A stretch of DNA of 64,000 nucleotides, taken from Acidimicrobiaceae bacterium. GTDB taxonomy: Bacteria; Actinomycetota; Acidimicrobiia; Acidimicrobiales; Ilumatobacteraceae. The stretch spans positions 1 to 64,000 of the forward strand of contig BGOG01000002.1 in the NCBI GenBank assembly GCA_003569125.1, read 5' to 3'. The notes beneath the pieces are model-generated. The model was not told the DNA's origin. It ran no database searches and saw nothing but the letters and a program-made list of their open reading frames with translations. The position numbers and the translations under genes are program-made. The first letter of the stretch is position 1; each line of letters starts with the position of its first letter. Positions 53,437 through 62,437 of this stretch are shown piece after piece.

Positions 53437-54949
53437 TTATCGCTTCGTTTTAACTTCGCCGCGACTTGATTCGATACCCAATTTGCCTGGATTCAAGGTA
53501 TCTTTCGGGTCGAGTGCATTTTTGATCGCAGTCAGAACTTCATGCGCGGGCCCAAGTGCACGCTTGATAAATTTTGCACGGTTGATCCCGACTCCATGAT
53601 GGTGCGAAAGATTCGCGCCCGCATCAAGTGCCGAGTTTTGTGCCGCATTCCAAATCGCCGCGTAGCTCGCCTCGATCGCCTCGAGTGTTTTTGTTTGTGG
53701 TTCTGCTACAAACGTAAAATAGATACAGGCGCCGTCGATGTAACTGTGCGAAATATGACAACTCGCACTTCTGGCACCAGTTACGGCCATGATTGACTTT
53801 TTTACGGTTTCGGCGACATGATTTACTTTTGACCAGACAACGGCGACTTCCATCGTGTCGATCACGAATCCTTTCTTCGACAAAACTTGCAATCCGCTCG
53901 TGTCGTTGCGATGGCTCATCCAATGCTCGACAAGTGCCACATCCGCTGGTTGGGCATTATTTGCGTGGCAAGCATTATCGACGACCTGCATCATCGCATC
54001 AATCAAAATTGGCTCACCTTCGTCGAGCACCAATAGTGCGCACTGTTTTCCGTCACCGCCATGGGCACGTTTGCTTTCGCGCTCGTCGTAAAGACGCAAG
54101 ACCGCAGGTGTGGCACCACTACGAATAGAAATTCGCATCGCCTCAACCGCATCAGCAAACGAACCAAACATGTATGCAGCCCGTCGTTGCGCAGGGGCGA
54201 TCGGATGCGCGCGCAACCACACTTTGCTGATTATGCCAAACGAACCTTCGCTACCGATGAACAGCGAACTGAGATTTGGGCCGGCTGCGCCTGCGGGTTC
54301 GGTGCCCGTGAGAATCACCGAGCCGTCGGCGAGAACAACTTCGAGACCAGCCACCATGTCGTCGATTTTTCCGTAACGAGTCGAAAACTGTCCCGCTCCG
54401 CGAGACCCGATCCAGCCGCCCAACAGTCGAGATATCGAACGATTGCGGAAAATGTCCAACCGAAAGATGATGTTTTTCGCGCAGTACGGCTTCTAGATCC
54501 GGACCAAAAGTTCCGGGTAGAACCTCAACGAGTCCCGAAATTTCGTCGACACCAACGACCCCAGCCAGTGATGTCATGTCGATCACGACGCCACCAAATA
54601 ACGGTACCGCTGCCCCGCAAACACCGGAGCGTCCACCAGATACTGTTACTGGTACTAAGTTTTTCGAACACAACTCGACAATCTCGCTTATATGTTTGGT
54701 TGATGTCGGTCGACAAATCACGTCTGCACGCCGCGCCGTTTGTGCGTTTAGCGACCAGTGCATCGTCAGCGGCCACCAATCTCGTGAATGCTCGACACGA
54801 TCGGCAAGATCGCTGGATGTCGGGCATACCTTTTTCAAATCGGCGATCAATGATTCGGATAGTGGTGTATCGGTCGTTTGAAAGCGGTCGGTGATCTGAC
54901 CGATATCTGTTGAAAACTCAATCGGCGGTGTCGGGCGTGTGGTCGTCAT
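53437..54949 (-). CDS. Alkyldihydroxyacetonephosphate synthase-like FAD flavoprotein (frameshifted)
   Basis: The first frame (from 54949) has RRADVICRPTSTKHISEIVELC, VTVSGGRSGVCGAAVP (FAD-binding PCMH fold) and GTFGPDLEAVL, ending HFPQSFDISTVG. The second continues GGWIGSRGAGQFSTRYGKIDDMV to the end. One surplus G at GGG 54419-54421 (CCC on plus) explains the break. STVGGWI, SHSYIDGACIYFTF and the active-site-type HHHGVG are hallmarks of AGPS, which exchanges the acyl group of acyl-DHAP for an alkyl chain in ether-lipid synthesis. Bacterial members near glp genes may act otherwise. Middle gene of glpD-AGPS-glpK. Confidence 0.85.
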
Positions 54950-54957
54950 GTCTTTCC

Positions 54958-56613
54958 TTAAACGGTTACTGAGGCTTCATCTTCGAGTGAACAAGAGTTG
55001 GCGAATTCCAGCACTTGGTTATTGATCTCTTGCTCTGACCATTTGAGAAGAGGAGCCACTAATTCGGCGACATTTTTCGCATTGGCGACGGTTGCGCGTC
55101 GATTAATTATTCGGCTTCGAGTTCGACGCGAAAGAATATCGTCGAGCGTTATCGCCATCTCGTGGGTAACGGCGAAAATCGCCTCGGCACGCAAGTAGGG
55201 CAGACCCGGAATCAATTGTTCACCAAGGTTGGCGTCTTGATCGATTAATTCGAGGATAATTTGCGCCTCACTGCCGAACCGCGCAAAAAGGTGTTGATCA
55301 CGAGCATCACTGTTTTTTACTGTTTTGGTGCTGGCACCGACGAATGACAAGCCCTTTGTTTTGCAGCGACCAGTTTTTCCGAGCGACATCAGCGCTTGGT
55401 CAACGGCATCTTCGGCCATTTTGCGATAGGTCGTAAGTTTTCCACCAGTGACGGTGATCATCCCAGATTTTGTCGTTGCAACTTTATGTCGCCGCGAAAG
55501 ATCCGCGGTGCGAGAATTAATTTTTTCACCACTCACACTTTTCACGAGCGGTCGAAGCCCAGACCAAACAGCGGTGATGTCGTCTCGTGTGACATCGGTT
55601 GTGACAGCGGCATTGAGCGCTTTGAGTACATAGTCGATGTCGGTGCTGGTGCACTGCGGGTCGTTGATCGCACCTTGATAATCGGTATCGGTCGTGCCCA
55701 CGTATGTGTACTGATAGGTGCCATCAAAATTAGAAATCCAGGGCACGAGAAACAAACTTCGCTTGTCACCCGGTACGGGAATCACGACAGCGATGTCATT
55801 GCGAACTTTCTTCCAAGGCACGGTGAGATGCACACCTTTTGCTGGTCGAATGCTGTCTGGGTCATAACCGAGATCGGTCGTGAGAATTTCATCCGACCAA
55901 ACGCCGGCTGCGTTGATCACTAGCCGCGCATTGATTTCGAAAGTCTCGGCATCGTGTGTCGTGACTTGAACTCCGTTCGTGACACCGTTGTCGTCGTGCA
56001 AGATTTTGTCAACAGACGTGTAGTTCGAGATAATCGCACCGTGGCTAATTGCGGTGCGGGCGAGTGCGACACAGATTCGTGCGTCGTCGGCCATTGCGTC
56101 GTAATACACATACGCCGACCCGAGACGCTCGCGTTGCATCGTCGGTAAATGTGTAAATGCTTTGTCGGCCTTGAGGCGACGATGAAACTTTCCGATTCGC
56201 CAACCGCCTGTCAAGTCATACATCCACATTGCCGAGCCGAGTGCGCGCGCAATTTTCTTTGAGACGACACCATTTCGATTAAGAATCGGGATCATGAACG
56301 GCAAAGTTTGCACCAGGTGTGGGGCGTTGCGTTTGAGTCTTTGGCGTTCGTGCAAGGCTTCGTAGACGAGGCGAACTTCACCCTGTTGCAGATATCGAAG
56401 ACCGCCGTGAATCAATTTGCTGCTCTTCGAAGAAGTGCCAGAAGCCAGATCGTCCCGCTCGACTAACGCAACGCTCAGCCCGCGAGATGCTGCGTCTAAT
56501 GCGACACCCAGACCGGTAACGCCACCGCCGATCACAACGATGTCGAAAGTTTGCGCCCTTAATTTTGCAAGATTCTCGATGCGATTTTGATTCGGATTAA
56601 TCGGTTGGGGCAT
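54958..56613 (-). CDS. glpD: Glycerol-3-phosphate dehydrogenase/oxidase
   Basis: FAD enzyme oxidising sn-glycerol 3-phosphate to DHAP and passing electrons to quinone. The 551-aa protein has the dinucleotide motif VVIGGGVTGLGVALDAASRG, LVERDDLASGTSSKSSKLIHGGLRYL and LVINAAGVWSDEI in the FAD domain. A C-terminal helical domain (AEAIFAVTHEMAITLDDILSRRTR) is also present. ATG 56613 is chosen over the upstream GTG 56619 because TAGGCT ends 6 nt before it. It heads the glpD-AGPS-glpK operon. Confidence 0.95.
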   Translation of the reverse strand: MPQPINPNQNRIENLAKLRAQTFDIVVIGGGVTGLGVALDAASRGLSVALVERDDLASGTSSKSSKLIHGGLRYLQQGEVRLVYEALHERQRLKRNAPHLVQTLPFMIPILNRNGVVSKKIARALGSAMWMYDLTGGWRIGKFHRRLKADKAFTHLPTMQRERLGSAYVYYDAMADDARICVALARTAISHGAIISNYTSVDKILHDDNGVTNGVQVTTHDAETFEINARLVINAAGVWSDEILTTDLGYDPDSIRPAKGVHLTVPWKKVRNDIAVVIPVPGDKRSLFLVPWISNFDGTYQYTYVGTTDTDYQGAINDPQCTSTDIDYVLKALNAAVTTDVTRDDITAVWSGLRPLVKSVSGEKINSRTADLSRRHKVATTKSGMITVTGGKLTTYRKMAEDAVDQALMSLGKTGRCKTKGLSFVGASTKTVKNSDARDQHLFARFGSEAQIILELIDQDANLGEQLIPGLPYLRAEAIFAVTHEMAITLDDILSRRTRSRIINRRATVANAKNVAELVAPLLKWSEQEINNQVLEFANSCSLEDEASVTV

Positions 56614-56619
56614 TGGCAC

Positions 56620-56625
56620 AGCCTA
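56620..56625 (-). promoter_or_regulatory. -10 element of the glp operon
   Basis: TAGGCT on the minus strand exactly 6 nt before ATG 56613. Confidence 0.45.
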
Positions 56626-56734
56626 AGGCAAGGTGAGTTATCGCCCTGAGTCTGAGCGTTGTTGGCAAAGCAAAATAGCCATAAGTCACATCAATTGTTA
56701 GTTAGCATGACTTGCAAATTAGAAATGGGCTAGA

Positions 56735-56740
56735 TATTCT
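56735..56740 (+). promoter_or_regulatory. -10 element of the Fur-family gene
   Basis: TATTCT 7 nt before ATG 56748. Confidence 0.4.
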
Positions 56741-56747
56741 CATTGTC

Positions 56748-57224
56748 ATGCGCACACCAACTGAACTTGCCCAAGTGTTTCGTGAGAAACAATTGAAGCT
56801 CACCCCGCAGCGCCAACTTTTGTTCAACTTGTTGCACGACAACGAGAGTCATCCGACTGCCGAGTCGTTGTTTGAAATAGCCAGCAAACAAATGCCCGGC
56901 ATCTCGCTTCGAACCATCTACCAAACTCTTGGAGAACTGGCCGAAATGAAAGAACTGCAACTCGTAGATATCGGCAACGGCGCAACGAGATTTGATCCAA
57001 ATATGAGCGAGCATCAACATTTTGTTTGTGACTCGTGCGGCGCGATTCATGATGTCGACATAACCTCGGCTCCGAAGCTGCGTGCGGGTAGTGCCGATGG
57101 TTTCGCAGTTGAAGAAATTGGCGTCGTGTTTCGAGGGCGTTGTGGCCGTTGTAATCAGGGCGACCAATCACGGCAAACAACCAAAAGATCTCCTGGTCTC
57201 CAGGCGAAAAATAAGGCAAGTTAG
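56748..57224 (+). CDS. Fur family transcriptional regulator
   Basis: A 158-aa Fur/PerR-like regulator. The winged helix includes LKLTPQRQLLFNLLHDNESHPTAESLFEIASKQMPGISLRTIYQTLGELAEM. The dimerisation domain has DPNMSEHQHFVCDSCGAIHDVD with metal-binding histidines, and the structural zinc cysteines CDSC and CGRC. A lysine/arginine-rich tail follows. Adjacent rubrerythrin and Fe-S genes suggest a PerR-like peroxide or iron sensor. I chose ATG 56748, near the conserved domain and 7 nt after a -10. Confidence 0.92.
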   Translation: MRTPTELAQVFREKQLKLTPQRQLLFNLLHDNESHPTAESLFEIASKQMPGISLRTIYQTLGELAEMKELQLVDIGNGATRFDPNMSEHQHFVCDSCGAIHDVDITSAPKLRAGSADGFAVEEIGVVFRGRCGRCNQGDQSRQTTKRSPGLQAKNKAS

Positions 57225-57252
57225 AGCAATTTAACTTGCAGTAATTAAACAG

Positions 57253-57288
57253 CAACCAAAATAACAACCAAAATAACAACCAAAATAT
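57253..57288. repeat. 12-bp tandem repeat in the rubrerythrin leader
   Basis: Three copies of CAACCAAAATAA (last ends AT). It lies between the Fur gene and the rubrerythrin ribosome-binding site, so it is in the 5' UTR or promoter region. Confidence 0.8.
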
Positions 57289-57303
57289 TAGAGGAGAATC
57301 ATC

Positions 57304-57723
57304 ATGGCCAAACTAAATGGCACCAAGACACATGAGAATCTCAAGGAAGCGTTTGCTGGCGAGAGCCAAGCGAATCGACGCTACTTGTGGTTCGCACAGA
57401 AGGCAGACATCGAGGGTTATCCAGATGCAGCGGCGTTGTTCCGTTCAGTCGCCGAAGGCGAAACCGGACACGCGCACGGTCACTTGGATTATCTTGCAGA
57501 AGTTGGCGACCCAGCATCTGGCGAGCCAATCGGTGACACAGCAGACAACTTCAAAGCGTCAGTCGCAGGCGAGACCTACGAGTACACACAGATGTACCCA
57601 GGTTTTTCCAAGACTGCACGCGAAGAGGGATTCACAGAAATCGCTGACTGGTTCGAAACTCTTGCTCGCGCAGAGAAGAGCCACGCCGGTCGTTTCGGTG
57701 ATGGTCTCAAAGCCCTGGGCTAG
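57304..57723 (+). CDS. rbr: Rubrerythrin, short form without rubredoxin domain
   Basis: A 139-aa diiron peroxidase. It has the two-helix-pair ferritin-like domain: [26 protein letters not shown] (E with the ANR pattern), [16 protein letters not shown] (ExxH), [17 protein letters not shown] and [13 protein letters not shown] (ExxH). The C-terminal rubredoxin CxxC module of classical rubrerythrin is missing, as in sulerythrin-like proteins, so electrons must come from another protein. A strong AGAGGAG site precedes ATG 57304. It lies between the Fur regulator and the Fe-S protein gene. Confidence 0.95.
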   Translation: MAKLNGTKTHENLKEAFAGESQANRRYLWFAQKADIEGYPDAAALFRSVAEGETGHAHGHLDYLAEVGDPASGEPIGDTADNFKASVAGETYEYTQMYPGFSKTAREEGFTEIADWFETLARAEKSHAGRFGDGLKALG

Positions 57724-57790
57724 AAAGACAGCTATAGAGATAGCTAATTAGATAGCTAGTGAACTAGTCAGTTAATTCAAGTAAAAGTTA

Positions 57791-57829
57791 GTGATGGTGT
57801 CGTTTGTTTTTGGCGAGCGACACCATCAC
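57791..57829 (+). terminator. 12-bp inverted repeat after rubrerythrin
   Basis: GTGATGGTGTCG (57791-57802) and CGACACCATCAC (57818-57829) form a perfect 12-bp stem with a 15-nt loop, followed by AAAAATTT. No good T-run follows, so it may instead be an mRNA-stabilising or attenuating hairpin between rbr and the Fe-S gene. Confidence 0.6.
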
Positions 57830-57872
57830 AAAAATTTAAATTCCCCATTTGATTTTGAGAGATAATTAAAAA

Positions 57873-59219
57873 ATGACGATCATCTACGATCCACTACACC
57901 CAAAATATCTTGACGAAGCCGATACTCGCGAAGAGTTGACCCGCGTTTACGACTTGTGTCATGGTTGTCGACTCTGTTTCAAGTTCTGCCCGTCGTTTCC
58001 AACTTTGTTCAGCTATATCGACGCACACGATGATCAAGATGCTGGCAAGATGACACCCGCGCAGCAAGATCATGTCGCCGACGAATGTTTTCAATGCAAA
58101 TTGTGTTATGTAAATTGCCCCTACACACCCGGAATCCACGAGTGGGCATTAGATTTTCCGAGATTGATGTTGCGTGTCGACTCGATGCGTCGGGCGAACG
58201 GTCAAGTTTCGATGCGCAGCAAAATTACAACGGCAATGCTGGGTCGTACCGATGCACTCGGCATGGCTGCGACATCATCTGGTCCGATTGCCAACAAAGT
58301 GATGGGTGCCAAGCCTGGTTCGTTGATTCGCAAAGCGGTTGAAGCAACTGCCGGCGTTTCGAGTGTTCGTCTGTTGCCCGCATTTGCACGGCAAAGATTC
58401 TCGACCTGGTTCAATCGCCGAACAAAAAGTCAAATCGTAAAGGTTCAAGGCAAAGTGACCGTATATCCGACTTGTTTGGTTGAATATCAAGAGCCAGCGA
58501 TTGGTCATGCACTCGTCAACGTCTACGAGCGCAACGGCATTGATTGTTCGCTCAGTGACGCCGGATGTTGCGGTGCGCCGTTTCTGCACAGCGGTGACAT
58601 GGATCAGTTCACAAAAGTTGCGGCCAAGAATGTCGCGACACTTGCGGCTGAAATTCGAAAAGGTACTGACATCGTCGTGCCTCAGCCAACATGTGGTTAC
58701 GTATTGAAAAAAGATTACCTCGACTACGTAGGCGGTCCAGATGCACAACTCGTGGCGGCAAACACCTACGACGCCGCCGAATATTTAATGAAGGTGCACA
58801 AGACCGAAGGCTCTTCGTTGGACACGAATTTTGTCGGCGAGATTCCAGAGTCGATCACATATCACACACCGTGTCATTTACGGGCACAAAATATCGGTCT
58901 GAAGAGCCGCGATTTGATGAAGTTGACTGGCTCAAAAATAAAACTCGTGCAACAATGCTCGGGTATCGACGGAATGTGGGGGTTGCGTGCAGAAAATGCA
59001 GAACTGTCTCTTCCAATCGCTCAAAAACTAGGTGAGATGATTCGCGATGCCGACTCTGAAGTCGTCGCGGGTGACTGTCATTTGGCAAACACCGCAATTA
59101 CAGAGCAAACAGGTGAGACTCCGCTTCACCCATTGCAAGTAATCGCAAAGGCCTACGGAATCAAACCAGAAACAAGAAAACAAGAAAAATCAACGCCATC
59201 AGGAGGCAACACAAAATGA
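57873..59219 (+). CDS. Heterodisulfide reductase/GlpC-like (Fe-S)-binding protein
   Basis: A 448-aa protein. The N-terminus has two [4Fe-4S] ferredoxin motifs, LCHGCRLCFKFCPSFP and CFQCKLCYVNCPYTPG. Two CCG domains follow: SDAGCCGAPFLHSGDMDQF, and the region from YHTPCHLRAQNIGLKS to CSGIDGMWGLRAENAELS, VAGDCHLANTAI. These resemble GlpC and HdrB/D electron-transfer subunits. With rubrerythrin and DUF3501 it forms a recurrent cluster thought to reduce peroxide, this protein probably delivering electrons to rubrerythrin (inference). The stop overlaps the next start (ATGA). Confidence 0.92.
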   Translation: MTIIYDPLHPKYLDEADTREELTRVYDLCHGCRLCFKFCPSFPTLFSYIDAHDDQDAGKMTPAQQDHVADECFQCKLCYVNCPYTPGIHEWALDFPRLMLRVDSMRRANGQVSMRSKITTAMLGRTDALGMAATSSGPIANKVMGAKPGSLIRKAVEATAGVSSVRLLPAFARQRFSTWFNRRTKSQIVKVQGKVTVYPTCLVEYQEPAIGHALVNVYERNGIDCSLSDAGCCGAPFLHSGDMDQFTKVAAKNVATLAAEIRKGTDIVVPQPTCGYVLKKDYLDYVGGPDAQLVAANTYDAAEYLMKVHKTEGSSLDTNFVGEIPESITYHTPCHLRAQNIGLKSRDLMKLTGSKIKLVQQCSGIDGMWGLRAENAELSLPIAQKLGEMIRDADSEVVAGDCHLANTAITEQTGETPLHPLQVIAKAYGIKPETRKQEKSTPSGGNTK

Positions 59220-59826
59220 AAACAGATACAGCATCGGCCAGTCGTAAATTGACGATGGCGACATCTTGGATCATCGGGCGTACGAGCGCATTCGTGAGTC
59301 ACGTCAAAAAGAAGTCTTTGAAATCAAGCGTCGTCGTCGTATTGCACTCGGCACGATGATGACGGTGATGTTTGAAAACCGGGAGACGATGCAGGCGCAA
59401 ATTCAAGAGATGTTGCGTGTTGAAAAAGTTTTGACCGACGAAGGGGTGCTCGAAGAACTTAAGGCATACAACCCACTTATCCCCGAGAAAGGCCAGCTTT
59501 CTGCGACTTTGTTCTTAGAACTCACAACCGATGCGCAGGTGCGCGAGTGGTTGCCGAAACTAGTCGGCATCGAGCGGGCTATCGCGATCAAGTTGCCAAA
59601 TGGAGAAATTGTTAATGCAATCGTTGACGAAGGCCATGCAGAGCAATTGACGCGCGAAAACGTAACCGCCGCTGTGCACTACATCCGCTTCGAATTCACA
59701 CCCGCGCAGATTGAAGAATTCGCCAAAGGCGATGTTCAATTGGTTTCGGTTTTGCCGAATTACATAGAAGCCACAGAACTCGCCGAGTACACGGTTTCTG
59801 AACTACTAACAGATCTCCGGGATTGA
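59216..59826 (+). CDS. DUF3501 family protein (frameshifted near the start)
   Basis: The ATG 59216 overlaps the previous stop and has AGGAGG 9 nt upstream. It reads MKTDTASASRKLTM, then the frame shifts: DILDHRAYERIRESRQKEV continues to RRRRIALGTMMTVMFENRETMQAQIQEMLR and ends TVSELLTDLRD. One G is missing at GG 59257-59258. The restored protein is about 203 aa. DUF3501 proteins have no known activity but recur beside rubrerythrin and CCG-domain Fe-S proteins, exactly as here. Confidence 0.88.
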
Positions 59827-59932
59827 CGCCATTTAATAGTTCTCACGCACGAATATCACTGATTTTTCGGATTGGCGCAGTGATGCGCTGAAGCCTTAGT
59901 CTCTCGTCTGGTACGAGAACAAGGGGGTTCAA

Positions 59933-60172
59933 GTGCACGAGTTCGACATAACTTGGCGTGTAAATAGCGCATGCCAAGGCCTTGATCCGGATATTTTTTA
60001 TCCCGATAGCGAGGATAATTGTGAGCAGGCGATTTCGATCTGCAAAACATGCGAAGTGCGCATAGCGTGTCTTAACTATGCACTCGACACGCGCGAAAAA
60101 CAAGGAGTTTGGGGTGGTGCCTCGGCGCGCGAGCGTCGCAGATTGCTTCGTGTTGGTCGGCGAATCGCCTGA
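59933..60172 (+). CDS. WhiB family transcriptional regulator
   Basis: A 79-aa actinobacteria-specific [4Fe-4S] regulator that binds the sigma factor. The four cluster cysteines are C14 (SACQG), C37 and C40 (CKTC), and C46 (IACL); an extra C30 is present. The turn motif is GVWGG, followed by the basic helix ASARERRRLLRVGRR. GTG 59933 has AAGGGGG 5 nt upstream. Its position after the redox cluster suggests iron/redox-responsive control, but targets are unknown. The 106 bp before it (59827-59932) show no other feature. Confidence 0.95.
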   Translation: MHEFDITWRVNSACQGLDPDIFYPDSEDNCEQAISICKTCEVRIACLNYALDTREKQGVWGGASARERRRLLRVGRRIA

Positions 60173-60184
60173 GCGAGAATTAGC

Positions 60185-61249
60185 GTGAGCGAAATTGAAC
60201 TGGCTGGCGGATGGCCGCAAGTTATTTCGCAGTTGTTGTCTCGAAAAGATTTAACTGCAGGTCACGCAGGTGCCGCGATGCGCTCGGTGCTTTCGGGTGA
60301 GGCGACACCATCCCAGATAACAGCATTCATTATTTCGCTCAGGGCGAAAGGTGAAACAGAAATAGAACTCGAAGGAATGTTGGCCGAGGTGCGTCGGGCA
60401 GCAGAGCGAGTTGTCTTGAGCGATGAAATCGCGCATCGCACTCTCGACATCGTAGGTACCGGCGGAGATCACAGTTATTCGGTCAATGTTTCGACGATGG
60501 CTTCGATCGTCGTGGCGGGTGCAGGCGTGCCAGTTTGCAAACACGGCAGCCGAGCATCTTCGTCGAAGAGCGGTGCTGCTGATGTGCTTGAAGCACTTGG
60601 TGTGGCGATCGAGTTAGACGGTCCAGGTGTTACTCGCTGTGTCGAAGAGGCTGGTTTCGGTTTCTGTTTCGCACAACGATTCCATCCTGCGTTTCGATTT
60701 ACCGGTCCATCACGACGCGAGATTGGCGTGCCGACAGTGTTTAATTTGCTTGGACCAATGGCCAACCCTGCCCCAGTTTCCTTCATGGTGGTTGGTGTCG
60801 GAGACCCAAAGGCGGCAACTGTGATGGCACACGCGCTCGTCACTCGCGGTGTGAATCGCGCATGGATAGTGCATGGGCATGGCGGGATGGATGAACTTTC
60901 ATTGAGTGGCAGTAGTCCGGTTGTCGAAATGATCAACGGCAAGTTGCGCGAATTCGAGATCGACCCCAAGTCTCTTGGTCTTGGTTTCGCTGAAGTTTCC
61001 GCTGTTCGTGGTGGCGAGCCGCGAGATAATGCAAAAATGTTTCGCGAGATGTTGGACGGCGCAATAGGCCCGATCAGAGACATTGTTTTGCTCAACGCCG
61101 CGGCAGGAATCGTCGTTGCCGGAAAAGCCGACGATATGCAACAAGGTGTCGAAATTGCCGCAGCATCAATAGATTCGGGTTCGGCGCGAGACGTGCTTGA
61201 TGAAGTTATTCGTGTAAGTGTTGATGCCGCCAAACATATGGCGCACTAA
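60185..61249 (+). CDS. trpD: Anthranilate phosphoribosyltransferase
   Basis: Tryptophan biosynthesis, joining anthranilate to PRPP. The 354-aa protein has LTAGHAGAAMRSVLSGEATPSQI, the PRPP loop DIVGTGGDHSYSVNVST, KHGSRASSSKSGAADVLEALG, GFCFAQRFHPAF and RREIGVPTVFNLLGPMANP, then VHGHGGMDEL. All the hallmark segments are intact. GTG 60185 lies 12 nt after whiB and is probably cotranscribed with it. Confidence 0.97.
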   Translation: MSEIELAGGWPQVISQLLSRKDLTAGHAGAAMRSVLSGEATPSQITAFIISLRAKGETEIELEGMLAEVRRAAERVVLSDEIAHRTLDIVGTGGDHSYSVNVSTMASIVVAGAGVPVCKHGSRASSSKSGAADVLEALGVAIELDGPGVTRCVEEAGFGFCFAQRFHPAFRFTGPSRREIGVPTVFNLLGPMANPAPVSFMVVGVGDPKAATVMAHALVTRGVNRAWIVHGHGGMDELSLSGSSPVVEMINGKLREFEIDPKSLGLGFAEVSAVRGGEPRDNAKMFREMLDGAIGPIRDIVLLNAAAGIVVAGKADDMQQGVEIAAASIDSGSARDVLDEVIRVSVDAAKHMAH

Positions 61250-61270
61250 AATAATTGAACGACAATTCTT

Positions 61271-62122
61271 ATGAACACCACTAACGACTCAGTAGCCGTG
61301 CGCGTGCCGGCAAGTTCGGCAAATATTGGCCCTGGCTTCGACGTGCTGGGTATGGCATTGTCGTTGCATCTTGAGGCGGGCTTTGGTACTTCGCCTGCTG
61401 ACTCGATCGAAGCGTCACAAAATCATCCAACTCTTGTTGCCTTTAGGCATAGCGGTGGCACCGGCCCATTGTGGGTACGTTCGCAAATGCCGATGGGTAA
61501 AGGCTTGGGTTTCAGCGGCGCCGCGCGTATCGCCGGCGTATCACTTGCCCACGCTCAAAAAAATGGTACGGATGAAACTGTTTTCCAAAACGCCCATCGC
61601 GAAATCTTGGCGATTGCCACCGAACTTGAAGGACATCCGGACAATGTTGCGGCGTCGCTGCTGGGTGGCGTGGTGGCGAGTGTTGCAGGTTCGACAGTTC
61701 GAATACCGACGCTGCTCGACCCTTCAATAATTGTTTGGGTTCCACAACAGCAGACTTCTACCAAAGAATCTCGCACCAAACTTCCGGCGAACGTGCCATT
61801 TGCCGACGCCGTATTCAACATCGGACGCACGGCGCTACTCGTTGCTGCGTTGGCTGCAAATGATATTTCGGCACTTCAAATTGCGACGCAAGATCGACTG
61901 CATCAAGATGTTCGATTAAAAAAAGTTCCTGAGTCTCAAGAGGCTCTTAATAGTTTTTCTCGTGCTGGTGCTTGGTGTGCGTGGCTGTCTGGTTCTGGGC
62001 CAACAGTGGCTGCGATGTGTGACGGCACCGATGCACAGCGAATCGCCGACGCTCTGCCAGATCATGGTTCGACGATGGTCTTGCGAATCGCCGAACACGG
62101 GGCACAACTTCTCGCCATCTGA
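61271..62122 (+). CDS. thrB: Homoserine kinase
   Basis: GHMP kinase phosphorylating homoserine in threonine synthesis. The 283-aa protein has RVPASSANIGPGFDVLGMAL at the start, the ATP loop MPMGKGLGFSGAARIAG (the usual GLGSSAA is GLGFSGAA), EGHPDNVAASLLGGVV, and the C-terminal SGSGPTVAAMCDG motif. Length is slightly below E. coli ThrB (310 aa). It follows trpD by 21 nt. Confidence 0.95.
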   Translation: MNTTNDSVAVRVPASSANIGPGFDVLGMALSLHLEAGFGTSPADSIEASQNHPTLVAFRHSGGTGPLWVRSQMPMGKGLGFSGAARIAGVSLAHAQKNGTDETVFQNAHREILAIATELEGHPDNVAASLLGGVVASVAGSTVRIPTLLDPSIIVWVPQQQTSTKESRTKLPANVPFADAVFNIGRTALLVAALAANDISALQIATQDRLHQDVRLKKVPESQEALNSFSRAGAWCAWLSGSGPTVAAMCDGTDAQRIADALPDHGSTMVLRIAEHGAQLLAI

Positions 62123-62194
62123 TTACTCTGCTACACCCATTGGGCAGTATTCACGTAGTCATTAATTAGAACTACTAATTAGAGGAGCAGAAAC

Positions 62195-62437
62195 GTGAAA
62201 GATTTCCCCAGAATCGCCGTCACCAGCCAAGAATCACCAAGTGACGGGTCACTTGAAATTAGTTGTGAGACCTGTGTGATGCGGGCGAGCGTCGCTTGTG
62301 ATGATTGCGTTGTCTCGTTTTTCTGTGATGAATCAGGCTCATCGGCCGTGGTTTTGAACCTCGAAGAACAAAGAAATCTGCGAATGCTGGCAAATGCCGG
62401 AATGGTGCCTACGCTTCGGCATCGTGCAGTCAGCTAA
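62195..62437 (+). CDS. Small Cys-rich protein of unknown function
   Basis: An 80-aa protein with LEISCETCVMRASVACDDCVVSFFCDE: two CxxC pairs and an extra Cys within 22 residues, suggesting a small zinc-binding knuckle. The remainder is unremarkable (LNLEEQRNLRMLANAGMVP). I do not recognise the family. GTG 62195 has a strong GAGGAG site 8 nt upstream, which supports real translation. It overlaps the start region of queG. Confidence 0.75.
   Translation: MKDFPRIAVTSQESPSDGSLEISCETCVMRASVACDDCVVSFFCDESGSSAVVLNLEEQRNLRMLANAGMVPTLRHRAVS

Noticed and set aside
54061-54894. A 277-codon plus-strand frame opposite the AGPS-like gene
   Set aside because: Arg/His/Ser-rich composition with no recognisable motif; the minus strand encodes a conserved flavoprotein across the same span.
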